Below the pieces are notes generated by a model, which was given only the letters and a program-made list of their open reading frames with translations, was not told where the DNA came from and made no database searches. From Cloacibacillus sp. (GTDB taxonomy: Bacteria > Synergistota > Synergistia > Synergistales > Synergistaceae), in assembly GCF_020860125.1 (NCBI RefSeq), contig NZ_JAJBUX010000111.1:1-17127 (forward strand): a stretch of 17,127 nt of DNA, written 5' to 3'. Within the stretch, counting starts at the first letter, position 1; the number at the start of each line of letters is the position of its first letter. This document shows, one piece after another, positions 6,211 to 14,010 of the stretch. The translations under genes were made by a program, and so were the position numbers.

Positions 6211-8235
6211 TTATTCCGCCTCTTTGAGTTTTTCCAAAAAGGCCGTTTCGTCGAGTATGGGGACGCCGAGGCTCTGCGCCTTAAGGTATTTGCTTCCCGG
6301 CGATTCGCCGACCACCACATAGCTCGTCTTTTTGCTGACGCTCTCGGCGGTTGCGCCGCCAAGCGCCTTGATCCTCTCGCCCGCCTCGGCGCGCGTCATC
6401 TGCGAGAGCTCGCCGGTGAGGACGAATTTCAGCCCGTTCCACGGCAGGGCCGCCCTGTCGCGCACCGGCTCGTTGGACTCAAAGCGGACGCCGGCGCTTT
6501 CAAGGCGCGCGAGCAGCCGTTCGTTATGAGGCTCGGTGAACCAGGCGTGAAGCGACTGGGCGATCACGGGACCGACGCCCTCGGCAAGTTCCAGCTCCGG
6601 CTCGCTGTCGCGCGCGGTTTTTTCAAGTTTACGCAGCGAACGGTAGCGCTCCGCGAGGTCGCTCGCCGTCTTTTCGCCGATGTTGCCGATGCCGAGCGCG
6701 TTGATCACCGCTCCAAGCGGGCGCTCTTTTGATTTTTCGATCGCGGCGACGAGGTTCTGCGCCGATTTTTCTCCGAGGCGGTCAAGGGCGGCGAGCTCCT
6801 CGGCCTTGAGATCGTATATGTCGGCGTAGTCGTGGATGAGGCCGTTTTCCACAAGCTGGTCGACGATTTTTTCGCCGAGGCCGGAGATATCCATCGCTGA
6901 GCGCGAGGCGAAGTATATTATGCGCTCTTTCACCTGCGCGGGGCAGGAGCTGTTCCGGCATTTGACGGCAGACTCGCCGGGCAGCCTCACGGCATGGGAG
7001 CCGCAGACGGGGCAGGTGTCGGGAAGGTTAAAGGGTTCGGTGCCTTCGGGGCGTCTGTCGTGTTCGACGCGCACCACCTCGGGGATTATCTCGCCCGCCT
7101 TATGGACCCATACGTAGTCGCCCACGCGCAGGTCCAGCGCCTCTATTTCGTCCTGGTTGTGAAGGTTGGCGCGGCGCACGATGGTACCCGCGAGGTGTAC
7201 GGGATCGAATATCGCCGTCGGCGTCAGAACTCCCGTGCGTCCGACGCTCACCTCGATCTCGCGAACCTGCGTCAGCTTTTCCTCGGGGGGAAATTTGAAG
7301 GCGATCGCCCATTTCGGGGCCTTCGCCGTAACGCCGAGGACCCCGCGCAGGGCGATGCCGTTGAGTTTGACGACGACGCCGTCGGTGTCGATGGGATGCT
7401 CGAAGCGTTTTGTCTCCCACCCGTCAAGGTAGGAATATATCTCCGCTAGGGACGAACAGAGCAGGTCGGAACCCTGCATCGGCAGTCCGAGCGCGGCAAT
7501 CTCGTCGAGCATCTGCCGCTGGGTGAGGATGCCGAATTTTTCCGGTTCGATGATTTGGTAGAGGTAGATTTTCAGGTTCCGCCGCGCCGTCTCACGCGGG
7601 TCAAGGGTGCGGAGGCTGCCGGCCGCCGCGTTGCGCGGATTGGCAAAGAGGCTCTCGCCTCTCTCCTCGCGGGCGGCGTTCAGGGCGGCGAAGCCCTTTT
7701 TATCGATGCAGACCTCTCCGCGCACCTCGAAGCGTCCCGGCAGCGGTTTGGCGAGCCTCAGAGGCAGGGTCTTGATCGTGCGGAGGTTCGCCGTCACGTC
7801 TTCGCCTGTCTGCCCGTCGCCGCGCGTGGAACCGCTGATAAAGAGGCCGTCCTCGTAGACGAGGGAGACGGCGAGGCCGTCTATCTTCGGCTCGCAGACG
7901 ACCTCGACTTTATCGTCGCCGAGGCTCTCGCAGAGCTTCGTGTAAAAGACCGCAAGCTCCGCGCGGTCAAGGGCGTTGTCCAGGCTCATCATCGGCACGG
8001 CGTGGGTGACCTTCACAAATCCGTCGCGCGGGCTGCCGCCGACGCGGTGGCTCGGAGAGTCCGGCGTCACCAGCTCGGGATGTTCTTTCTCAATATCCTG
8101 CAGCTCCCGCATGAGCCTGTCATACTGAAAATCCGAAATCTCCGGCGCGTCCTGCTCATAATAGAGCCGCGCGTGGCGCTCTAATTCGCCGCGCAGCTCC
8201 TCCGCTCTCTTTTTCAGATTTTCAAAATCATTCAT
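6211..8235 (-). CDS. ligA: NAD-dependent DNA ligase
   Basis: A 674-aa LigA of normal length. It joins Okazaki fragments and repair nicks using NAD+. Order of domains: Ia NAD-binding region (YYEQDAPEISDFQYDRL, residues 25-41), nucleotidyltransferase with adenylated lysine K117 in CEPKIDGLAVSL, OB fold around residues 320-400 (SVGRTGVLTPTA), Cys4 zinc finger (CPVC ... CRNSSCP), helix-hairpin-helix repeats (ALGIGNIGEKTA), and a BRCT domain near 590-674 (FVLTGELSQMTRAEA ... VVVGESPGSK). The ATG at 8235 lies after AGAGGA. The gene is complete, with nothing odd inside. A 122-nt hairpin separates it from lysS, so its level relative to lysS could be set by that structure. Confidence 0.98.
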   Translation of the reverse strand: MNDFENLKKRAEELRGELERHARLYYEQDAPEISDFQYDRLMRELQDIEKEHPELVTPDSPSHRVGGSPRDGFVKVTHAVPMMSLDNALDRAELAVFYTKLCESLGDDKVEVVCEPKIDGLAVSLVYEDGLFISGSTRGDGQTGEDVTANLRTIKTLPLRLAKPLPGRFEVRGEVCIDKKGFAALNAAREERGESLFANPRNAAAGSLRTLDPRETARRNLKIYLYQIIEPEKFGILTQRQMLDEIAALGLPMQGSDLLCSSLAEIYSYLDGWETKRFEHPIDTDGVVVKLNGIALRGVLGVTAKAPKWAIAFKFPPEEKLTQVREIEVSVGRTGVLTPTAIFDPVHLAGTIVRRANLHNQDEIEALDLRVGDYVWVHKAGEIIPEVVRVEHDRRPEGTEPFNLPDTCPVCGSHAVRLPGESAVKCRNSSCPAQVKERIIYFASRSAMDISGLGEKIVDQLVENGLIHDYADIYDLKAEELAALDRLGEKSAQNLVAAIEKSKERPLGAVINALGIGNIGEKTASDLAERYRSLRKLEKTARDSEPELELAEGVGPVIAQSLHAWFTEPHNERLLARLESAGVRFESNEPVRDRAALPWNGLKFVLTGELSQMTRAEAGERIKALGGATAESVSKKTSYVVVGESPGSKYLKAQSLGVPILDETAFLEKLKEAE

Positions 8236-8280
8236 TCTGTTTTTCCTCTTTTTGTTCTAAAAATATCACAAACGCAAGTT

Positions 8281-8402
8281 CCGCTGATTAGACGTGCCGG
8301 CTGCTAAGCGGGAAGCCGCTGTTGGAGGCGCAGGCGTATATCGATACGTTGGAGCCTCCGGCGGGGGCTTCCCGCGACGCAGACGGCGCGTATAATCGGC
8401 GG
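8281..8402 (-). repeat. 122-nt long hairpin element between lysS and ligA
   Basis: The outer arms 8281-8299 and 8384-8402 pair at 16 of 19 positions, with most mismatches able to form G-U. Inner stems are 8308-8317/8366-8375 (10 bp perfect), 8324-8329/8354-8359 (6 bp) and 8335-8339/8344-8348 (5 bp). It begins 4 nt after the lysS stop on the minus strand. TTAGACGTGC (8288-8297) and GGAGGCGCA (8324-8332) also occur, in the same order, in the hairpin after gatB. The two look like members of one family with diverged stems. Confidence 0.6.
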
Positions 8403-8406
8403 CGCT

Positions 8407-9927
8407 TTAGTCTTTGGGCTTCATCGTGGGGAAAAGAATAACATCCCTGATGCTCTTGGAGTCCGTGAGCAGCATGACGGTGCGGTCTATCCCCACTCCC
8501 ATGCCGCCCGTCGGCGGCAGTCCGTATTCGAGGGCGTTGATGAAATCCTCGTCGAAGGGGTGCGACTCTTCGTCTCCCTCCTCCTTCTTGCGGGCCTGAT
8601 CCATAAAACGCTCGCGCTGATCGAGCGGGTCGTTGAGCTCGCTGAAGGCGTTGGCGAACTCCCATCCGTAGATGAAGAGTTCAAAACGGTCGGTGACGTC
8701 GGGGTTCTCTTTGTTGCGCTTCGAGAGCGGCGAGATGACCGTCGGGTGGCCGATGACGAAGGTCGGCTGGATGAGGTTTTCCTCGACATATTCCTCAAAG
8801 AATAGCGGCAGAATGTCAAAACGCGTGAAGGAGGGGGTGATCTCCATGCCGCGCAGCGCCGCCTGACGGCGCGCCTCTTCATCCGTGATGTTCATGAAGT
8901 CGATGCCGACGTGTTCCTCCACAAGCTCCGCCATCGTCGTGCGGCGGAATGGCGGGTTGAGGTCGATCTCCGTTCCCTGATAGTTGATCACGCGGCTGCC
9001 AAGTTCGTCGGCGCAGGCGACGATCAGCTCTTCGGCGAGGTTCATCATATCCACATAGCTGCCGTAGGGCCAGTAGACCTCCATCGAGGTGAACTCGGGG
9101 TTGTGGCGCTGGTCCATACCCTCGTTGCGGAACTGCTGGCCGATCTCGTAAACGCGTCCGAGCATGCCGATGACGAGGCGCTTGAGGTGGAGCTCGGTGG
9201 CGATACGCATGTACATGTCGATATCAAGTGTGTTATGGTGCGTGATGAAGGGACGCGCGTTCGCGCCGCCCGCGATCGTCGAAAGGATCGGCGTCTGCAC
9301 CTCGAGCGTCCCGTGCGCGTCGAGCACGCGGCGGAAGGTCTGGATTATCTTCGTGCGCTTGCGGAAGGTCTCGCGCACCTCGGGGTTCGCGATCAGGTCG
9401 GCGTAGCGCTGGCGGTAACGGACCTCCATGTCCTTAAGGCTGTGATACTTCTCCGGCATCGGGCGCAGCGCCTTGGAGAGCAGCGTGAATTTCCTCACGG
9501 AGAGCGTAAGCTCGCCGCGCTGGGTGCGGAAGGGTACGCCGACAAGCCCGATGAAGTCTCCGGCGTCGACCCATTTTTTGAAGAAGGCATAGTCCTTCTC
9601 TCCGAGCACATCGAACTGGAAACAGAGCTGTAGGCGGTCGCGTTCGTCCTCGAAGGTGGCGAAGGCCGTCTTGCCGTGGCGGCGCAGCACGATGATGCGT
9701 CCCGCCGTCTGTATTTCGTCTTCCGACCACTCTTCGGGTTTAAGGTGCTCGTAGTGCTCCTTCACATATCCGAGGGTCTGCTTTACCTCATAATGGTCCT
9801 GCTGGAAGGGGTCATATCCCTCCTCGCTGCGCAGGCGCATGAGTTTATCCTTGCGCTGGCGGAAAATTTCCTCCTCGGGCATGGTATTTTGCTGCTCTTT
9901 GGGGGTGTTCTTGAGTTCCTCTGCCAA
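8407..9927 (-). CDS. lysS: lysyl-tRNA synthetase, class II
   Basis: A class II LysRS that charges tRNA-Lys. An N-terminal OB fold binds the anticodon, followed by the class II catalytic core. Visible are KALRPMPEKYHSLKD-VEVRYRQRY-type linkers, motif 1 near RKRTKIIQTFRR, motif 2 (YEIGQQFRNEGMDQRHNPEFT) and motif 3 (GGMGVGIDRTVMLL, arginine near residue 482). FITHHNTLDIDMYMRIATELHLKRL is typical LysRS. I choose the TTG at 9927 (506 aa) because AGGAAGTG lies six bases upstream. An in-frame ATG at 9978 has no ribosome binding site and sits in the loop of a palindrome. The gene lies 59 nt after dus and is followed by a long hairpin. Confidence 0.95.
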   Translation of the reverse strand: MAEELKNTPKEQQNTMPEEEIFRQRKDKLMRLRSEEGYDPFQQDHYEVKQTLGYVKEHYEHLKPEEWSEDEIQTAGRIIVLRRHGKTAFATFEDERDRLQLCFQFDVLGEKDYAFFKKWVDAGDFIGLVGVPFRTQRGELTLSVRKFTLLSKALRPMPEKYHSLKDMEVRYRQRYADLIANPEVRETFRKRTKIIQTFRRVLDAHGTLEVQTPILSTIAGGANARPFITHHNTLDIDMYMRIATELHLKRLVIGMLGRVYEIGQQFRNEGMDQRHNPEFTSMEVYWPYGSYVDMMNLAEELIVACADELGSRVINYQGTEIDLNPPFRRTTMAELVEEHVGIDFMNITDEEARRQAALRGMEITPSFTRFDILPLFFEEYVEENLIQPTFVIGHPTVISPLSKRNKENPDVTDRFELFIYGWEFANAFSELNDPLDQRERFMDQARKKEEGDEESHPFDEDFINALEYGLPPTGGMGVGIDRTVMLLTDSKSIRDVILFPTMKPKD

Positions 9928-9967
9928 TTGGATCACTTCCTGTATGGTATTTTTAAATTTATTGTGA

Positions 9968-9988
9968 AAATGCCGCATGGCGGCATTT
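9968..9988 (-). other. 9-bp palindrome at the dus/lysS junction
   Basis: AAATGCCGC (9968-9976) and GCGGCATTT (9980-9988) are exact reverse complements around a three-base loop. The hairpin overlaps the dus stop codon. On the minus strand the following bases are TCACAATAAATTT, A/T-rich without a clean U-run. It could be a weak terminator or a processing or stability element that tunes lysS against dus. An ATG in frame with lysS lies in the loop. Confidence 0.5.
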
Positions 9989-11036
9989 ACATATCTTCGT
10001 TCTGCGCGGCCTCGCTGAAATCTATCTTCCGCCAGTTCCGCAGCAGCTCCTCCATCTCCGGCCAGCTTTTGGTCATCGCTCCGGCCCTGCGCAGCTGCGA
10101 GGCCCCGGCGAAGCCTTTGAATAGGGCTCCGAGCATCCTCCGCGCGATCGTCAGCGCAAGCGGGCCGCCCTCGGTATTATAAATGCTGCCGCCGAGTTCG
10201 AGAAGGATTTTCGTCTGCGCCTCGGGAGAGGGATCACAGAACTCCTCCGGCACCTCGGCTCCCATCAATTTAAGCGTCCTCGGCACCAGAAAGGCGTCGC
10301 GCAGCACTCCGCGCGCGGCCAGCACCGCGGCGCAGCCCCTATCCAGATAGTCCGCGAAATCTTCGGGACGGTAACAGTCGCCGCTGCCGCCGATCTTTCC
10401 CGGATAGAGGCGCGCCACCTCCGCCACCGCTTCGCGCGAAGCGCTCCCCTCATACCTCTGCGCGGGCGTGCGCCCGTGCACAAAGATAAAATCAGCGCCG
10501 CCGCTAAAGAGCCTTTCGCAGAAGTCCGCCGTCCGTTCGGCGGCGTTCGGCGGCATGACGCGTACCTTTGCCCAGACAGGCAGGCCAAACGCTTTCAGAA
10601 GGCGCATCATCTCCGCAGCCTCCTGTGGATTTTCCATCAGCTTCGAACCGCTGCCCTTCTTTGTAACCTTTGGCATCGGGCAGGCCATATTGACCTCCAG
10701 CGCCGCGAAACTCTTTATCTCCAGCGCGATCTCCGCGCCGCGTGCGATGTCCTCGGCGCTCGCGCCGAAGAGCTGGAGCATGCAGGGCTCTTCGCCCTCG
10801 CCTCCATGCAGAAGCTCTTTCGTCTTGCGTCCCTTGTACTTCAGCCCGAGGGCGCTCACCATCTCCGTATGCACCAGCCCCGCCCCCAACATCCTGTGAA
10901 AGCGGCGGAAGGAGCCGAAGGTGATACCGGCGAGCGGCGCGAGCCAAAGCGGATTTTCCACCTCCACGCCGCCGACGGTGCGCGGCCAGCCCGGAATTCG
11001 CGGGCTGAATGGACGTTGGTTTTCGCTATTTTCCAA
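9987..11036 (-). CDS. dus: tRNA-dihydrouridine synthase
   Basis: A 349-aa FMN-dependent Dus that reduces uridines in the tRNA D-arm. Signatures are WLAPLAGITFGSFRRFHRMLGAG with TEMVSA, the catalytic cysteine in NMACPMPKVTKKGSG, VWAKVRV, FVHGRTPAQRYEG and GSGDCYRPEDF, the FMN phosphate-binding end of the TIM barrel. I cannot say which subfamily (DusA, B or C) it is. The start is a TTG at 11036 overlapping the last 11 bases of coaX, with AGAGGA about seven bases upstream. The overlap implies translational coupling to coaX. Confidence 0.93.
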   Translation of the reverse strand: MENSENQRPFSPRIPGWPRTVGGVEVENPLWLAPLAGITFGSFRRFHRMLGAGLVHTEMVSALGLKYKGRKTKELLHGGEGEEPCMLQLFGASAEDIARGAEIALEIKSFAALEVNMACPMPKVTKKGSGSKLMENPQEAAEMMRLLKAFGLPVWAKVRVMPPNAAERTADFCERLFSGGADFIFVHGRTPAQRYEGSASREAVAEVARLYPGKIGGSGDCYRPEDFADYLDRGCAAVLAARGVLRDAFLVPRTLKLMGAEVPEEFCDPSPEAQTKILLELGGSIYNTEGGPLALTIARRMLGALFKGFAGASQLRRAGAMTKSWPEMEELLRNWRKIDFSEAAQNEDM

Positions 11037-11796
11037 GGTTATTCCTCTCGTAAAGTATCCGCAGGCCGTCGAGCGTCAGCCACGGGTCCACGCTGTCCAC
11101 GCGGTTTGAATATTTTGCGATTATCGGCGCGTGGCCGCCGGTGGCGACGACGCGGCAGGGGCCGCCGAGCTCCTTGAAGATACCCTTTATCACCTTGTCG
11201 ACCATCCCGACCGTGCCGTAGATGAGGCCGGACTGGATCGCCTCCACGGTATTGCCGCCGATATAATTCTCCGGCGCGACAAGCTCGATCTGCGGCAGCT
11301 TCGCCGTACACGAAAAGAGCGATTCCATGCCGAGCTCCATACCGGGGGAGATAACGCCGCCCAGATAGGCGCCGTCCTCGGAGATTACGTCGAAGGTAAT
11401 CGCCGTCCCAAGATCAACGACGATGAGCGGCGTGCCGTACTTTTCTATACCGGCGACCGCGTTAAGCAGACGGTCGGCGCCAAGCCCGGTCGGGTTTTTC
11501 ATCTTTATCTTAAGGCCGGTGTTGAGCTTCGTTGATACCCGGATGCACTCAAGGCCGACGTACTTGCGCACTCCTTCGCGGAACATCTCGTCCAGCGAGG
11601 GGACGACGCTGCCGAAGATCGCGCCTTTGATATTCTCTTTAGCTATTCCGGAGGCGGAAAGCAGACCGAGAACCATAAAGCCGACTTCGTCCGAGGTCTG
11701 TTTTTTTGAGGTGAGACGCCATTGATTGACAAGCTTTTCACCGTCGTAGATCCCCATCACTGTATTGGTATTTCCAATGTCGAATACGAGGAGCAT
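11026..11796 (-). CDS. coaX: type III pantothenate kinase
   Basis: A 256-aa CoaX. It phosphorylates pantothenate with ATP as the first step of CoA synthesis and needs a monovalent cation. ASKHA-fold motifs are visible: N-terminal phosphate loop FDIGNTNTVMG (D6), GADRLLNAVAG near residue 107, VVDLGTAITFDV with the phosphate-binding DLGTA, GGVISPGMELGMESL, and the ATGGHA loop near the C-terminus. Length is normal for the family. The ATG at 11796 follows GGGAGGA. The gene starts 43 nt after comEC and overlaps dus by 11 bases. Confidence 0.96.
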   Translation of the reverse strand: MLLVFDIGNTNTVMGIYDGEKLVNQWRLTSKKQTSDEVGFMVLGLLSASGIAKENIKGAIFGSVVPSLDEMFREGVRKYVGLECIRVSTKLNTGLKIKMKNPTGLGADRLLNAVAGIEKYGTPLIVVDLGTAITFDVISEDGAYLGGVISPGMELGMESLFSCTAKLPQIELVAPENYIGGNTVEAIQSGLIYGTVGMVDKVIKGIFKELGGPCRVVATGGHAPIIAKYSNRVDSVDPWLTLDGLRILYERNNLGK

Positions 11797-11816
11797 ATCC
11801 TCATTCCTCCCAATCT

Positions 11817-11845
11817 GTTATACGGTCAATTTTTATATTTTACAA
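11817..11845 (-). promoter_or_regulatory. possible internal promoter upstream of coaX
   Basis: Read on the minus strand, TTGTAA (11845-11840) is followed after 17 nt by TATAAC (11822-11817). The -10 matches consensus at five of six positions and the -35 at four. The -35 box overlaps the comEC stop codon. Transcription would start near 11810, leaving a very short leader directly before the coaX ribosome binding site. It could give coaX-dus-lysS-ligA-gatCAB expression independent of the competence genes. Sequence match only. Confidence 0.35.
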
Positions 11846-13324
11846 CATAGAGGGGCAATAGAATAGAAAAAGTACAAAAATCGCCGCGATAATTGAGGCC
11901 CGCTTCAGCTCCGCGCCGCACCGCAGCGCGGCCGCCGCGGCAAAGAGCGCCACTGAGAGGGCGAAGAGCGGCGCATCCCAGCCCACCGCGCCGGTGATGA
12001 CGGAGGAGCCCCATTCAAGCCCCCTCTGAAAGAATAAAAGTATCGTCTCAGAGCACCCGGCGGCTATCCAGGAAAAGGGCATCCCGAACAGAGGCGGGAG
12101 CGACAGTATCAGCACGAGGGGAAATATCACGCCGAAGGCCGGTACGGCGGCTACGTTGAGCGCCAGCCCCGCCAAGGGAGCCTCGCCAAAGGCCCGCGTC
12201 ACCAGCGGCGCCGTCACGAACCATAAAAGGACCGTCAGGCAGACGGCGCGGCAGATCCCGCCCCTTATAAACGGCGCGGAGGCGGCGATAAACAGGGCGC
12301 AGAGAACCGAGAGCCGCCAGCCGAGGTCAAAAAAATACCAGGGATTCGCCAACAGCAGCAGAGCCACCGCGGTACTTACGTTGTTAAAGGCCGACGAGGG
12401 ACGCCCCAATACCATCGCCGCGAGAAATAACTCGGCCATCAGAGCCGCCCTCACGCCGCCCGCAGGCATCCCCGACAGCAGCAGATAGCCCCAGAGAAGA
12501 AAAGAGATCACCAAAAAGCGCGAAAGGTTTCCGCGTATCAGGAACATGAAAAAACCGGCGATTATCCATATATGCAGCCCTGATACCGCCAGAAGATGCG
12601 AGGTGCCGGCACGGCGGTGCAGCGCCTCCGCCGGAGGCTCCCTTCTCCCCACGGTGAAGGCCGCCATATAGGAGGCCGAGAGGGGAAGAAGGCGTTCGTC
12701 TATCAGCCTTTCCAGCTTCGCGCGCCAGGCCGCGGGGCCGAAAGGAGCGCCCGTCTCCCTGATCTCAAAAAATATGATCCGCTTCACCGCGCCGCGGGCG
12801 CGCCAGTAAAGCCCTTCGTCAAAACCACCGGGTTTCGCCGCGCTCCGAAAGTCAAAGAGCGCCCCACGCAGTATGACGCCGCATCCCTCCGCGGGCGCGC
12901 CCTTATCCGGCACATATCCCGCGAACTTACCGTAGGGAGTAGCGATAAGCAGCGCCCTGCCCCGTCCCCAGCGGCGCGAAGAGAGCACTCTGCCGCTGGT
13001 CTCAAGAGAGTCCGGCAAAATAATTTTTTTATTTATGATATAAAGAGAGTAGAGAGAAAAAATGCCGGAGACGGCGATAACCAGAATAAATACCGGAAGC
13101 CAGCCCTTCACCAGCCGCTCCGTGATAAAGAGGATCAGCGCGGCGGTAAGCGATAAAGAGGCCGCGGCGGCCGCCGGAGAGGAGTGGATAAAGGTATCCA
13201 AATAGAGCGAGAGGCAGATACAAAAGAGGATAAAAAAGGCGGGAGCCTCGGAGAGAGGCCCGCCGAAACACTCCCTGTGGCCGGAGGCGGCCGGCCTTGC
13301 CCTCAGCGGCTCGTCAGCCGCCAA
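11840..13324 (-). CDS. comEC: ComEC/Rec2-type DNA uptake channel protein, core only
   Basis: A 494-aa polytopic membrane protein of the ComEC family, which forms the inner-membrane channel for single-stranded DNA in natural transformation. Early hydrophobic segments lie near residues 30-100. A soluble DUF4131/OB-like stretch follows (VLSSRRWGRGRALLIATPYGK ... VILRGALFDF), then the multi-TM Competence domain with the hallmark HLLAVSGLHIW and LRGG-like segment (SGMPAGGVRAALMAELFLAAMV). The protein ends in the membrane region; the C-terminal metallo-beta-lactamase-like domain of longer ComEC proteins (about 750 aa) is absent, and no such gene follows. The only early start is a TTG at 13324 overlapping the comEA stop by 11 bases; its ribosome binding site is weak. 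Coupling with comEA fits a competence pair. Confidence 0.9.
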   Translation of the reverse strand: MAADEPLRARPAASGHRECFGGPLSEAPAFFILFCICLSLYLDTFIHSSPAAAAASLSLTAALILFITERLVKGWLPVFILVIAVSGIFSLYSLYIINKKIILPDSLETSGRVLSSRRWGRGRALLIATPYGKFAGYVPDKGAPAEGCGVILRGALFDFRSAAKPGGFDEGLYWRARGAVKRIIFFEIRETGAPFGPAAWRAKLERLIDERLLPLSASYMAAFTVGRREPPAEALHRRAGTSHLLAVSGLHIWIIAGFFMFLIRGNLSRFLVISFLLWGYLLLSGMPAGGVRAALMAELFLAAMVLGRPSSAFNNVSTAVALLLLANPWYFFDLGWRLSVLCALFIAASAPFIRGGICRAVCLTVLLWFVTAPLVTRAFGEAPLAGLALNVAAVPAFGVIFPLVLILSLPPLFGMPFSWIAAGCSETILLFFQRGLEWGSSVITGAVGWDAPLFALSVALFAAAAALRCGAELKRASIIAAIFVLFLFYCPSML

Positions 13325-14006
13325 CCGTGATGCGGCCCTTCATCGATTCAAATTTTTTCGGGCCTATGCCCTTAACATTCATGATATCCTCGATGCGGGC
13401 AAAATTTCCATTCTGGCGGCGGTATTCGATTATCGACTGCGCCGTTTTGGGGCCGACGCCATTTATTGATTCAAGCTCCGCCTGAGAGGCGCTGTTGATA
13501 TTTATCTTTCCTAACTGCCGCACGGCGGAAGCGCCGCCCTGCGAGCCTCCTGCGGGAATCTGCGCCGCACCGGCTCCACTAGCCGCCGCCTCGCCTTTGC
13601 GCAGAAACTTTATCTGCGCGCCGTCGTCCAGCTTCGCCGCCAGATTGACGGCCTCCTGATCGGCGTTCGCGGCAAAGCCGCCCGCCGCGTTCAGCGCCTC
13701 GTAGACACGCGCTCCCGGCGAGACCTCATAGACACCAGGTTTTTTCACCGCACCGGTGACATAGACGACCCACTGAGCGGAGGTCTCCCCTCCGCCCGTG
13801 ACGGCCTTTATCTGGCGCGGGCCGTCGCTTTCCGACGAAGCCTGCGGCGTGACGTCGATGGTATCCTCCATCTCCGGCATCACGGAGGACTTGCCCGCGG
13901 TATCCTTGCCGAACTCTCCTTTAAAGGCCCCGAGAATAACAAAGGCAAGCGCGAAACAGAGCACCCCGGCCGCCGCCAAAAGCTTTCCGGAACTGCGTGG
14001 ATTCAT
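13314..14006 (-). CDS. comEA: ComEA-like DNA-binding competence protein
   Basis: A 230-aa protein with one N-terminal membrane anchor (about residues 8-27) and an extracytoplasmic acidic linker. An SLBB-type domain follows (VVYVTGAVKKPGVYEV to about residue 137), then a Gly/Ala-rich hinge, then a helix-hairpin-helix pair (ININSASQAELESINGVGPKTAQSIIEYR ... NVKGIGPKKFE, residues 168-225). In the family this binds incoming double-stranded DNA and hands it to ComEC. The ATG at 14006 follows GAGAGGA and lies four bases after the miaB stop. The overlapping downstream comEC supports the call. Confidence 0.93.
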   Translation of the reverse strand: MNPRSSGKLLAAAGVLCFALAFVILGAFKGEFGKDTAGKSSVMPEMEDTIDVTPQASSESDGPRQIKAVTGGGETSAQWVVYVTGAVKKPGVYEVSPGARVYEALNAAGGFAANADQEAVNLAAKLDDGAQIKFLRKGEAAASGAGAAQIPAGGSQGGASAVRQLGKININSASQAELESINGVGPKTAQSIIEYRRQNGNFARIEDIMNVKGIGPKKFESMKGRITVGG

Positions 14007-14010
14007 CGTT

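Noticed and set aside
9928..9986. T-box or lysine riboswitch upstream of lysS
   Set aside because: The dus-lysS gap is only about 60 nt and holds just a short palindrome; there is no room for either RNA class.
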